A stretch of 30,197 bases of DNA from Candidatus Pacearchaeota archaeon (GTDB lineage Archaea > Nanobdellota > Nanobdellia > Pacearchaeales > GW2011-AR1). The position numbers and the translations under genes are program-made. Positions 6,398 to 14,946 of the stretch are shown here, piece by piece; positions within the stretch are counted from its first letter, which is position 1, and each line of letters opens with the position of its first letter. The stretch is taken from the NCBI GenBank assembly GCA_016176815.1, contig JACOWL010000001.1, forward strand, positions 1 to 30,197. The letters run 5' to 3'. The notes beneath the pieces were generated by a model. The model saw only the letters and a list, made by a program, of their open reading frames with translations. It was not told where the DNA came from and did no database searches.

Positions 6398-8689
6398 ATG
6401 CAATTTGAAAAAGAGGCAAAGCTGTATTCTTATGAAGCGGCAAGAGAGGGAGGGGAAGATGTTCTTTATGTTAATTATTTTGGCGCGCCGCATGTTCCGA
6501 GTTTAGCTGAAAATTCTGAGGATATGGGGAGAATTATTGACCATCTGATTGAAAATCCGAATGTTTCAAGGATTATTCTTTCTCAGCAAAAAAACTACAA
6601 TTATGATTTAAATGAAACTTTAATGCTTTTGGAGATTGCGCAATTTTACGTTTATTTATTAAAACAAGAAAATATTTTGTCCCAGAGAAAATTAATAACA
6701 AATCAGACGCAGCTTTTTGCGCAAAGATACAATAAAATATTTTCTTTTCTTTTGCTTTTAAAAAAAGATCCCGTTGCGGCCTATTTTGAGCTGAGAAGAT
6801 TAATTATTGAAAATAAAATTATAATTGACAAAATTGAGAGTGAAGCGATTAGATCTGATTATGTTAATTATCTTTATTTTCTTGAAAAAATTTTCTCATT
6901 GTTTGAAAAAACAAAGTTAATTCAGTCTGTTCAAAAATATCTTAAGGATTATCAAAAAGGAAGCAGAGAAATTTATCATAAAATTTTCAGGCCGGATATA
7001 ATTCCTAATTTTACTTTTACAAGGTTAGTCAGCGATTTGCCCGACGATGCGGAGATTGTTAATCAGTATAAAATTTCAGGAGAAGATTATGATGAATCTC
7101 TCGTTACAATTTTGAAAATGAAAAATGAATCAAAATTAATGTATCATCTCACTCCGCCTGAACATTCGTTAAGCGAGGAGCATAATCTGCTTCTAAATCT
7201 TGCGAGAACAGTTTTAATAGAGCATCAGCCAAAAGCAGAGGAGTTTACAGACAGCGAGAGAATTCGGAGCGTTTTTTTTAACATTTCAAGAGATTTGCTG
7301 AGAGATTTAGCGAATACTAAAGGGATTAAACTGAGTTATTCTGAGCTGAATAAACTGGCGATTATTTTAGTTAGAAATACTTTAGGATTTGGATTAGTTG
7401 AAGTTTTGCTTCAGGATAAAAATATTCATGATGTTTCGCTGAACTCGCCGATTGCAAGAGTTCCGATTTATATCAAGCACGGAGAATACGACGAGTGTTT
7501 GTCAAATATTCGGCCAAGTCAGGAAGATGCAGATTCGTGGGCGGCTAAATTCAGAATGATTTCAGGACGGCCTTTAGATGAAGCAAATCCTATTTTAGAC
7601 ACTCAGTTGGAGATTGGAAAGTTAAGAGCGAGAATTGCAATTATTCAGAGGCCATTATCCGTTGATGGGTTGTCTTATTCAATCAGACGCCATCGTGAAA
7701 ACCCGTGGACACTTCCTCTTTTTGTTAAGAATAAAATGTTAAATCCATTTGCTGCAGGATTGTTAAGTTTTTTAATTGACGGCTCCCGAACACTTCTCGT
7801 CGCCGGGACAAGAAGTTCCGGAAAAACTTCCCTCCTTGGAAGTTTAATGCTGGAGATTATTCCAAAATTCAGAATGATTGTTATCGAGGACACTCTCGAG
7901 CTTCCTGTTGAATCATTGAGAGAGCTTCAGTATAATATTGTCAGAATGAAAGTGCGTTCTGCGCTGTTAAAATCAGGAACAGAAGTTTCTGCTGAAGACG
8001 GAATAAGAACAAGCTTGAGACTTGGAGATTCAAGTTTAATCGTCGGCGAGATCCGGTCAACAGAAGCTGAAGCTCTTTATGAAGCAATGAGAGTCGGGGC
8101 TTTGGCGAATGTTGTTGCAGGGACGATTCACGGCGCAAGCCCTTACGGAGTTTTTGACAGAGTCGTCAATGATTTGAAAGTTCCGACGACGAGTTTTAAA
8201 GCAACAGACATCATCGCCGTTTGCAATCCGATAAAATCCGCTGACGGCTTGCATTCCTGGAAAAGAATGCTGCAGCTTGCAGAAGTAAGAAAACACTGGA
8301 AGCAGGATCCATTGGCTGAAAAAGGTTTTGTTGATTTATTAAGATATAATGTAAAAAAAGACGAGTTGGAGCCGACGGATGATATTATTAACGGAGAGAG
8401 CGAAGTTTTGAAAGATATAGCTTCTAATGTCAAAGGGTGGGCCGGAAATTGGGACGCAATTTATGATAATATTTTATTGAGGGCAAAAATAAAAAAAGAA
8501 ATCGTTGATATCGCTGAAAAAACAGGCAATGAAGAAATTTTAGAAGCAAAATTCAATACTTTATCCAATCACGCTTTCCATAGAATTTCAGATGAGGTTA
8601 TTCAGGAAGTTGGCCTGCCTTTGGGAGAAAAAGTTTTTCCATTGTGGCAGCGCTGGCTGAATCAGGAAATTAAAAAGACAAAGATTTAG
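6398..8689 (+). CDS. Archaellum/type IV pilus-type secretion ATPase (FlaI/ArlI, VirB11-GspE family)
   Basis: The 763-residue protein has the full GspE/VirB11 core. Walker A VAGTRSSGKTS is near residues 467-477, the Asp box VIEDTLELP near 493-501, Walker B SLIVGEIRS near 546-554, and the His box GTIHG near 573-577. An N-terminal region of over 350 residues precedes the core, longer than in typical FlaI (about 550 in total), with a helical stretch (MLLEIAQFYVYLLKQENILS). The family assembles pilus-like filaments together with a polytopic FlaJ/TadC platform, which is not in this window, and no prepilin is adjacent. Whether it drives an archaellum, a pilus or secretion is therefore open. The start matches a TATA-like ATTTAAAT about 25 nt upstream. 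Confidence 0.9.
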   Translation: MQFEKEAKLYSYEAAREGGEDVLYVNYFGAPHVPSLAENSEDMGRIIDHLIENPNVSRIILSQQKNYNYDLNETLMLLEIAQFYVYLLKQENILSQRKLITNQTQLFAQRYNKIFSFLLLLKKDPVAAYFELRRLIIENKIIIDKIESEAIRSDYVNYLYFLEKIFSLFEKTKLIQSVQKYLKDYQKGSREIYHKIFRPDIIPNFTFTRLVSDLPDDAEIVNQYKISGEDYDESLVTILKMKNESKLMYHLTPPEHSLSEEHNLLLNLARTVLIEHQPKAEEFTDSERIRSVFFNISRDLLRDLANTKGIKLSYSELNKLAIILVRNTLGFGLVEVLLQDKNIHDVSLNSPIARVPIYIKHGEYDECLSNIRPSQEDADSWAAKFRMISGRPLDEANPILDTQLEIGKLRARIAIIQRPLSVDGLSYSIRRHRENPWTLPLFVKNKMLNPFAAGLLSFLIDGSRTLLVAGTRSSGKTSLLGSLMLEIIPKFRMIVIEDTLELPVESLRELQYNIVRMKVRSALLKSGTEVSAEDGIRTSLRLGDSSLIVGEIRSTEAEALYEAMRVGALANVVAGTIHGASPYGVFDRVVNDLKVPTTSFKATDIIAVCNPIKSADGLHSWKRMLQLAEVRKHWKQDPLAEKGFVDLLRYNVKKDELEPTDDIINGESEVLKDIASNVKGWAGNWDAIYDNILLRAKIKKEIVDIAEKTGNEEILEAKFNTLSNHAFHRISDEVIQEVGLPLGEKVFPLWQRWLNQEIKKTKI

Positions 8690-8724
8690 AAATTTTTGAA
8701 TTATATTTTCTTAACAGCATAATA

Positions 8725-8733
8725 CTTATAAAA
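8725..8733 (+). promoter_or_regulatory. TATA box of the RPA gene
   Basis: CTTATAAAA is centred about 25 nt before the ATG at 8754, not the one at 8770. This is evidence that the true start is at 8754, in a different frame from most of the gene. Confidence 0.75.
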
Positions 8734-8753
8734 CCTTTTTTATTTTTCTTATC

Positions 8754-9681
8754 ATGCAAGATGTGAATTATGAAAAAGTTCTTGAAAAAATTGCGAGGGC
8801 TTCCGGATGAAAAGGTTAAGGCAAAAAGAGCAAAACTTTCTGAACTAATAAGTTATGAAGGCGCTGCGCAAATTGTTGCTTCCGAATTAGGAATTAATTT
8901 TGAAAATGAAAAATTAAAAATAAATGAGTTGCTTCCCGGGATGAGAAAAGTAAATGTCGTCGGAAAGGTAATTAATTTGTTTCCTGTAAGGACATTTAAA
9001 AGCAAAAAAGGGGAGGAGTCAAAAGTTGTTAATTTTGTTTTAGCAGACGATACTTCCAATATTAAAATTGTTTTATGGGATACAAATCATATTTCTTTAA
9101 TTGAAGGCGGTCAGGTTAAAAAAGGAAGCGCTATTGAATTAAAAAATGCAAGCATGAGGGGAAACGAGCTTCATTTAGGCAGTTTTTCAGAGCTTAAAAT
9201 AAGCAGCGAGCTTTTTGACGACAGCAAAATTGTGACAGAAAAAATGGTCAGCGAGAAAAAAATTTCTGAGTTTGCTGTTTCAGACAGCGTTAAAACACGG
9301 GCATTTATATTGCAGACTTTTGAACCAAAATCTTTTAGCGTATGCCCTGAATGCTCTAAAAAAGCGGCTGCAGAAGGGGAAAATTTTGTCTGCGCAAGCC
9401 ACGGGAAAATCCTGCCGGAAAAAAGATATTTAATGACTATTGTTTTAGACGACGGCACAGGAACAATCAGAGCAGTTTTATTTCATGAAAATTTAGCTAA
9501 AATAGGATTAACTGAATTGGAAAATATTGAAAGATTAATTTCTCAAAGAGAAGATTTGCTCGGCAAAGAAATGGTTTTTTCAGGACAGGTCAGAAATAAT
9601 AAATTTTTCAATGAACCTGAATTTGTTGTTGATGGAGTCAGTGAGATAAATCTTGAAGCCCTTATTGAGGGGTTGAAATAA
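8754..9681 (+). CDS. RPA-like single-stranded DNA-binding protein (OB folds plus zinc finger), with an apparent frameshift near 8805
   Basis: The main frame (8770-9681, 303 codons) shows an N-terminal helical region (AKLSELISYEGAAQIVASEL), an OB fold (MRKVNVVGKVINLFPVRTF, then FVLADDTSNIKIVLWD), and a second OB fold holding a zinc finger CPEC...CASH followed by YLMTIVLDDGTGTIRAVLF. This is the archaeal RPA architecture, coating single-stranded DNA in replication and repair. The expected N-terminus MQDVNYEKVLEKIARASG is instead read from ATG 8754 in another frame, which meets TGA at 8808. So a +1 shift near 8800-8808 separates promoter and start from the body. In the body frame ATG 8770 could serve as a start but would replace the conserved first 18 residues. 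Confidence 0.85.
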
Positions 9682-10017
9682 AAAAATATTTGTTTTGCGA
9701 ATTTGCCCCGCCCAACTCCCGCCCATAAAAACCAAAAATTGCTCGCTCCAAAGTCGCGAGGATTTGTTTGTATTATATCGTAAACAGCTATTTAATGGAT
9801 TAATCAAGTTCATAAAAATGTTATGGCAATGATAATCCCCCAAAATTTTTTTACTCCCGACCCCGCTCGTTATCAATAATTTAAGTTTCCCTCGCAAAGT
9901 CGCTCGCTTGACAAAGTCTGGAAAAATTCAAATTAATTTCTGCGAATGAAACGAGCAGGTATTCTTTTATCTTCTTTTTTATCAAAATTTAAATAGACCT
10001 TTAATTTTAATTAAAAT
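9682..10017. repeat. 336-bp gap with GC-rich pieces and short repeat
   Basis: No gene is visible. It has GCCCCGCCCAACTCCCGCCC (9704-9723), a CTCGCAAAGTCGCTCGCTTG stretch (about 9892-9911) resembling 14817-14833, and the repeat at 9934-9966 (AATTTCTGCGAATGAAACGA then GCAGGTATTC). An AAATTTAAATAG box (about 9986-9997) lies upstream of the next gene. Confidence 0.6.
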
Positions 10018-10473
10018 ATGTTGATAAAAACACATTTAATGATTACATTATTTTTTATTTTAATTTTATTGCCTTTTGTTTCTTATAAGATTATTTTTAT
10101 TATAATTGCCTTGCTTGCAACTTATATTCCGGATATTGATACAAATAATTCTAAATTAGGAAAAAAAATAATTTTCAGACCTTTGCAATTTTTTGCAAGA
10201 CACCGAGGAGCTTTTCACAGCTTTACATTTTTATTTTTAATAACTTTTATTTTTTTAATGTTTATTCCGAGAATAGCGCTTGGTTTTTTTGTCGGCTATG
10301 CTTCGCATTTATTTGCTGACAGTCTGACGATATCGGGAATAATTCCATTTTTTCCATGGAAAAGAAAATCAAGCGGAGGAATTAGAACTGGCGGGAGAAC
10401 TGAAAGAATTTTATTTTTTATTTTATTAGTTATTAATCTTTTACTGATTGTTAGATATATATTTGCGAACTAA
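10018..10473 (+). CDS. YdjM-like membrane-bound metal-dependent hydrolase (DUF457 family)
   Basis: This 151-residue protein matches the family in its key motifs: KTHLMIT at the N-terminus (His 6), a second helix ending in the acidic ATYIPDIDTNNS, then ARHRGAFHSFTF (HRGxxHS), and a helix with GYASHLFADSLTISG. The histidines and aspartates are the presumed metal ligands. Four hydrophobic segments place it in the membrane. The natural substrate is unknown for the family. The C-terminal GGIRTGGRTERILFFILLVI is also typical. It ends just before the promoter of radA. Confidence 0.85.
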   Translation: MLIKTHLMITLFFILILLPFVSYKIIFIIIALLATYIPDIDTNNSKLGKKIIFRPLQFFARHRGAFHSFTFLFLITFIFLMFIPRIALGFFVGYASHLFADSLTISGIIPFFPWKRKSSGGIRTGGRTERILFFILLVINLLLIVRYIFAN

Positions 10474-10478
10474 ACAAT

Positions 10479-10488
10479 CTTTATAAAT
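10479..10488 (+). promoter_or_regulatory. TATA box of radA
   Basis: CTTTATAAAT is followed about 25 nt later by the codons for VKKEPELTD, but no ATG, GTG or TTG stands at the expected place. The first usable codon is TTG 10521. Confidence 0.6.
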
Positions 10489-10520
10489 CTAAATCTAAAG
10501 AGGTAAAAAAAGAACCTGAA

Positions 10521-11466
10521 TTGACTGATTTGCCTGGAATCGGACCTGCAGTTGCGGCAAAGCTCGAGGGCGCAGGGATTTTGGACTTAATGTCTCTCGC
10601 TGTTTCAAGCCCTGCAGTAATTGCGGATTCCGCGGGAGTAAGTCCGGCTGTTGCGCGAAAAGCTATTCAAGCAGCGAGGACAATGCTGGATTTGGGTTTT
10701 CAGGATGGAATGCAATATGCAAAAAAGAGAGAGGATGTTTCTTATATCACGACGGGAAGTCAGAATCTGAATAATCTTCTGGGAGGAAAAGGTAGGAAAA
10801 GGTGTTGAAAGCAAGTCAATTACAGAAGCTTTTGGAGCTTATGGTTCTGGAAAAACCCAGCTGGGCTCAACTCTCGCTATTAATGTTCAATTGCCTTCAG
10901 AAAAAGGAGGAGTAAACGGAAAATGTGTTTTTATTGATACTGAAGGAACTTTCAGACCTCAGAGAATAAAACAAATTGCCGAGGCTATGCAGTTGAATCC
11001 TGAAAAAGTTTTAAAAAATATTTTTGTAGCAAGAGCTTTTAATTCAGACCATCAGATTTTGCTTTTGGAAAAAATTGGAGAGATGGCTAAAGCAGGCGAG
11101 CCAATTAAACTTTTAATTATTGATTCACTGACTGCGCATTTCAGGGCGGAGTTTGCGGGACGGGGGCAACTCGCTGACAGACAGCAAAAATTAAATCGGT
11201 ATATGCACGATTTAATGAAATTAGCCGAGACGCATAATTTGGCAGTTTATGTAACTAATCAGGTTATGGCAAATCCTGCGCAAATGTTTGGCGATCCAAC
11301 GACGGCAATTGGAGGCCACATCGTCGGGCACGCTTCAACCTATAGGATGTATCTCCGACGTGGAAAACAAGGCTCGCGCGTCGCTAAATTAATTGATTCT
11401 CCAAATCTGCCCGACAACGAAGCAATTTATTATGTAAGTGATGCGGGCGTTGTTGATGAGATTTAG
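10521..11466 (+). pseudogene. radA: RadA recombinase, reading frame broken by a 10-bp tandem duplication
   Basis: Part 1 (10521-10808) encodes the helix-hairpin-helix N-terminal domain (LPGIGPAVAAKLEGAG) and the linker up to ITTGSQNLNNLLGG. Part 2 continues in another frame from about 10804: GVESKSITEAFGAYGSGKTQ (Walker A near 10834-10857), FIDTEGTFRPQRI, LLIIDSLTAHFRAE (Walker B), RGQLADRQQKLN, and GGHIVGHASTYRMYLR. Residues are conserved to the C-terminus. The break is the repeat AGGAAAAGGT (10784-10793) copied at 10794-10803; removing one copy restores LGGKGVESKS. RadA performs strand exchange in archaeal homologous recombination and is normally single-copy and essential. The start is also odd: the frame is open upstream but lacks a normal start codon before TTG 10521. 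Confidence 0.93.
10784..10803 (+). repeat. 10-bp tandem duplication inside radA
   Basis: AGGAAAAGGT occurs twice head to tail. The net +10 shifts the frame by one. Confidence 0.95.
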
Positions 11467-11486
11467 TTTAGAGAATTTAATTTTTT

Positions 11487-11640
11487 TAAAGAGTAAAAAG
11501 ATAATTATTATCCAAATAATTCTTAGGATTAATTATGCCTAAAGAGTAAAATTTTTAAGATATTTTACTGCCAAAAAAGTAAAAAAGATAGTATTTCCTT
11601 TGTAATCTTTAGTTATTCTTACTGCCAAGAAGGTAAAATT
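11487..11640. promoter_or_regulatory. Iterated operator-like motif upstream of the fic gene
   Basis: The motif TGCCWARARRGTAAAA occurs at 11535 (TGCCTAAAGAGTAAAA), 11569 (TGCCAAAAAAGTAAAA) and 11623 (TGCCAAGAAGGTAAAA), with a partial one near 11487 (TTAAAGAGTAAAAAG). Two copies are preceded by TTAC, giving a partial dyad TTTTACTG...AGTAAAA. The last copy abuts the TATA box, as expected of a repressor site. The binding protein is unknown. Confidence 0.6.
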
Positions 11641-11648
11641 TATAAACC
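11638..11648 (+). promoter_or_regulatory. TATA box of the fic gene
   Basis: ATTTATAAACC is centred about 26 nt before ATG 11669 and overlaps the end of the last operator-like repeat. Confidence 0.75.
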
Positions 11649-11668
11649 CAAAAAGACCAATATAATTT

Positions 11669-12625
11669 ATGAGTTATATTGAAAAAAAAACAATAAATGG
11701 AAAAACATATATCTATTTTGTTAAAAAGATTTCTTTTATGAATAAACTTTTTATAATAAAGAAAAGTATGGGCATTAATTCTTCTACAATAAATAAGGAA
11801 AAGTATTTATTGGATAATTTAGAAAGCTTGTCTAAAGAAGAATTTGATTTTAGAAGAAAGTTTTTAAAAGAAATAAAAGGGGGGATTAGTCATCATAAAA
11901 ATCTGCCTGAGAGAATAGAAATTAAATCAATAAATATAAATAATATCCTGGAAGGCAAGAAATGCCTGCAAATTCTTGAAACAGAATTTGCAAAAGAATT
12001 TATTTTTAATTCAAATAATATTGAAGGCTCTAAAATACCTCCCGAAAGAGTAAGAGAAATAATAGACGCTGGAGACACAAAATATAAAGATAGGAATGAA
12101 GTTAAGGAAGTTAAAAATTCCATCATAGCATTTGAATATCTAAAAAAATCATTTAAGTTTAATTTATCTTCAATTAAAAGGTTATATTATATTTTAACAA
12201 AAGATTTAGTGCGGGAAGGAAATCAATCTTATCCAAGAGGTTTTAAAAAAGAGCCGAATGTTGTCGGAAATTCCACAACTGCTTCTCCAGAAAAAGTAGA
12301 AGAAGAATTAAAAAATTTGATTAAATGGTATAAAAAAAATAAAAATAAATTGCATCCATTTGTTCTCGCATTTGAATTTCATAGAAAATATGAGTTTATT
12401 CATCCTTTCTTAGACGGCAACGGCAGAACAGGCAGGCTGATTATGAACAAGATATTATTAAATTCAGGATACTTTCCAGTTATCGTTTACAAATCAAATA
12501 AACAATCTTACTTTAATGCTATGGAAAAATCAAAAGAAGGAAAACTGAAAAATTATTATCAATTTATGCTTGAACAAGCAGATAAAAGTTATAATTATTT
12601 ATTAGAAATATTAAAAAAATATTAG
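11669..12625 (+). CDS. Fic family protein (putative AMP transferase) with N-terminal inhibitory motif
   Basis: The 318-residue protein has the Fic core motif HPFLDGNGRTGR at residues 245-256, the full HxFxDGNGRxxR signature with catalytic His 245. Upstream is FNSNNIEGSKIPPE, where S115-NNI-E119-G120 fits the inhibitory (S/T)xxxE(G/N) helix of class II Fic proteins, so the enzyme is probably self-inhibited. The surrounding layout, with an N-terminal coiled region, the NSTTASPEKVEEEL segment before the core and LHPFVLAFEFHRKYEFIHPF, is standard. Fic enzymes usually transfer AMP to protein hydroxyls; the target is unknown. It is a single gene with iterated operator-like motifs before its promoter, and no separate antitoxin is seen. 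Confidence 0.92.
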   Translation: MSYIEKKTINGKTYIYFVKKISFMNKLFIIKKSMGINSSTINKEKYLLDNLESLSKEEFDFRRKFLKEIKGGISHHKNLPERIEIKSININNILEGKKCLQILETEFAKEFIFNSNNIEGSKIPPERVREIIDAGDTKYKDRNEVKEVKNSIIAFEYLKKSFKFNLSSIKRLYYILTKDLVREGNQSYPRGFKKEPNVVGNSTTASPEKVEEELKNLIKWYKKNKNKLHPFVLAFEFHRKYEFIHPFLDGNGRTGRLIMNKILLNSGYFPVIVYKSNKQSYFNAMEKSKEGKLKNYYQFMLEQADKSYNYLLEILKKY

Positions 12626-12855
12626 GATAAATAATTTATCAAGTTAACAATAATCATTTTTTATATTCTTATTTTTTTTTAAAGTTTTTATTTTTTAAAA
12701 TTCTTTTGTAAACTTGTTTGAAATTTTTTATTTTTTAAAATTTTTCCCTAAACTCGTCCTTAAAGCCAAAATTCCTTTATTCAAGTGATAACAAAAAGAT
12801 TTATAAATACATTTTCTTTTAGTAAATCATTCAAAAGTTAGTTTATTAAAAAAAG
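12626..12855. other. 230-bp gap with an imperfect 40-bp tandem repeat and a promoter
   Basis: About 12680-12716 and 12720-12757 are similar (TTTTATTTTTTAAAAT cores followed by AAACTYGT). TTTATAAATA at 12800-12809 is the likely TATA box of the surface protein gene; its ATG is about 50 nt away, so that mRNA would have a short leader, unlike most genes here. Confidence 0.5.
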
Positions 12856-14524
12856 ATGGTGCAAAAAAATAATTTTTTAAGTAGTTTGAATTTATTTAAT
12901 AATAAATCAGCAAAAAAAAGTTACAATGGAATTTTAATTATTGCTGGGATTTTGGGATTTATTCTTTTGGCAGGATTAGTTATTGCAGATCGACAGGCGA
13001 CACTTGGAGCTACAACTCCTGGAGTTGGATCAAATCTTTCAGTGATTAATGAAGATGTTACGGTTTTCTTTAATATTACTATTAATACTACTCAAGACGC
13101 TTATTTTGGAAATGTTACCCAGGTGAATGTTACTATTCCAAGTTCTTTTACATTTACGACTGGTTCAAACAGAACTGATCCTGGTTCTCGAAATGGTACA
13201 TTTAATTTAAACTCAAGCACCGTTTTAACTTGGACAAATTTTACAGATGGATTTATAGGAAATGGTAGTAATGCAACGATAGGATTTAACATAACTGCAA
13301 CAAATCCTGGAAATTATTCTATTATTATTAATGTCACTACTTTTACTGCAGGAAGAAATCAGAGTATTATAAATGTTAATGTAAATGATACAACTGCTCC
13401 ATATCTTGTATCTTTTAATTCAGAAACTCCTGTAGCTTATGCAAATCTTTCAAAAAGAGAAATTGTAATTAACGTATCTGCTAATGATACTTTTAGTGCA
13501 ATTGGTTCATTTAATATTAGTATTTTGTTTCCTAATGGAACTATTGCTAATACCACTTTGTTTAGTGCTAATTTTACTTCTGCTAATCTTACTTATAATA
13601 CTACAGCAGGGATTAATTGGAGTGGAAATTATTTAGCAGATGGACAATATATTATTAATGTAAGCAATGTTAAAGACTATGCTGAACTGCGAGGGTTTGG
13701 GCAAAATAATACAAATGCAACAGGAATTCAGAGAAATGTAACAATAGATTTAACAGCGCCGACAGTTAGCGCAACAAAATCAGCAAGTTCTACTGCGCAT
13801 CAAGTAGTTTTAGATATTACACTAACTGATGCAACAAGCGGAATTGTTGGAAAACAATGCAGCGCAACAAGCACTGGCACAGGAACAACTTCTATTTCAG
13901 GAACAGGAGGAAGTCAGACAGCGACACAAACAGGATTAGGGTTGTCCTAGCGGAGGAACTTCAGGCACAAGTGGTGGAACTAGTGGTGGAAGCGGAGATG
14001 TAGTTGGCTCTGCAAGTTCATCTTTCTGGATATTAACTTACAATGAAGCAACTAATGATTTAAATGGAGATTCTGATGGAGTAAGCAGTTTATTGCTTGA
14101 AGCATATAGAGTTAAAATAAAAGTAGATACTAAATTATATTATGTTGGCGTTACAGAAGCTACAGATACAACTGCAAAAATAAATGTTACAACTACTGCA
14201 AAAGATAAAGAAGCAACACTTAGTGTAGGAGATGTAAAGAAGTTTGATGTTAATGCGGACAATCTATATGATATATCTGTTACTTTAAATGGAATTGATT
14301 CAGCAACAGGAAAAGCTGATTTAACTGTTGTTTATACTCAAGAGCCAGTTTCTGCTGAAGATCAAGAAGGTGTTGAAGAGCAAGTTGGAGAGGAAGGAGC
14401 AATACCTGAAAAAGCAAAACCAAAGACATGGTTATGGGTAGTCGTAGTTTTAGTTGTGTTAGCTATAGCAGGAGCAATTTTATTTGGAAAAAAGAAAGCT
14501 CGACATAAGAATTACGGGTTTTAG
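12856..14524 (+). pseudogene. Asn/Thr-rich membrane-anchored surface protein, frame-shifted near 13942
   Basis: The first frame (12856-13950) has an N-terminal hydrophobic helix (GILIIAGILGFILLAGLVIA) followed by a beta-rich region with very many N-x-S/T sequons (NITINTT, NVTIPSS, NVTT), as in glycosylated archaeal surface proteins, and Ig-like repeats with DTTAPY and DLTAPTVSAT borders. It ends at TAG 13948. From about 13940 another frame continues without a break: GCPSGGTSGTSGGTSGGSGD, a further beta domain, an acidic stretch (SAEDQEGVEEQVGEEGA), a C-terminal helix WLWVVVVLVVLAIAGAILF and a basic tail. Removing one T from GGGTTGTCC joins both into about 555 residues. It is probably an S-layer-like or adhesin protein with N- and C-terminal helices. 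The exact family is not recognised. Confidence 0.8.
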
Positions 14525-14946
14525 ATTTTCTTTTAGGGAAAAATAATTTGTTGAAATTTAGTTGTTCATTGGATTTGGAAAATATTATATCTATGATGGC
14601 TTTTTGATTAATTTAAATGAATGTTAATTCAACTCAAGAAAGTTAATGGCAGTAAATTTTTCTTAGCGTAAAAATCTGCACTTGTGCGATTTTGGAGCCA
14701 ATTAATTCTGCGAAGCAGGTATTTTTTATTTTTTTAATATTTTAAAAAATTTTGAAATTGCTCCTCGCTTCTACTCCCAACCTCGCTCAGTAATTAATAA
14801 AAGAAGATTTACCTTTCGCGAAGTCGCTCGCTCGTCGGATTTATTTAGAATATTCGTCAAGACAGCTTAACTAATTACTAACTTTGCCTAAAACTTTGCT
14901 GACACGGTAATCTTTTCCTAATTTCTGCTAAGCAGGTATTTTAATT
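14525..14946. repeat. 422-bp gap with two copies of the short repeat and a hairpin
   Basis: A hairpin (14671-14693) pairs AAAATC and GCA with TGC and GATTTT around a short loop. The short repeat occurs at 14702-14727 (TTCTGCGAAGCAGGTATTTT) and 14919-14943 (AATTTCTGCTAAGCAGGTAT). Between them is CGCTCGCTCGTCGGATTTAT (14825-14844), also found near 4061. No gene is seen. Confidence 0.6.

Noticed and set aside
6398..9681. Archaellum or pilus operon
   Set aside because: Only the ATPase is recognisable; the following gene is an RPA-like protein with its own promoter.
10784..10808. Programmed frameshift or intein site in RadA
   Set aside because: No slippery heptamer is needed, there is no intein sequence, and the exact 10-bp tandem copy fully explains the shift.
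12856..13950. Surface protein naturally ending at 13950
   Set aside because: The continuing frame has a Gly/Ser linker, another domain and a C-terminal anchor, so the stop comes from a frameshift.
3229..14943. CRISPR array
   Set aside because: The short repeats are kilobases apart without regular spacers, and no cas gene is present.
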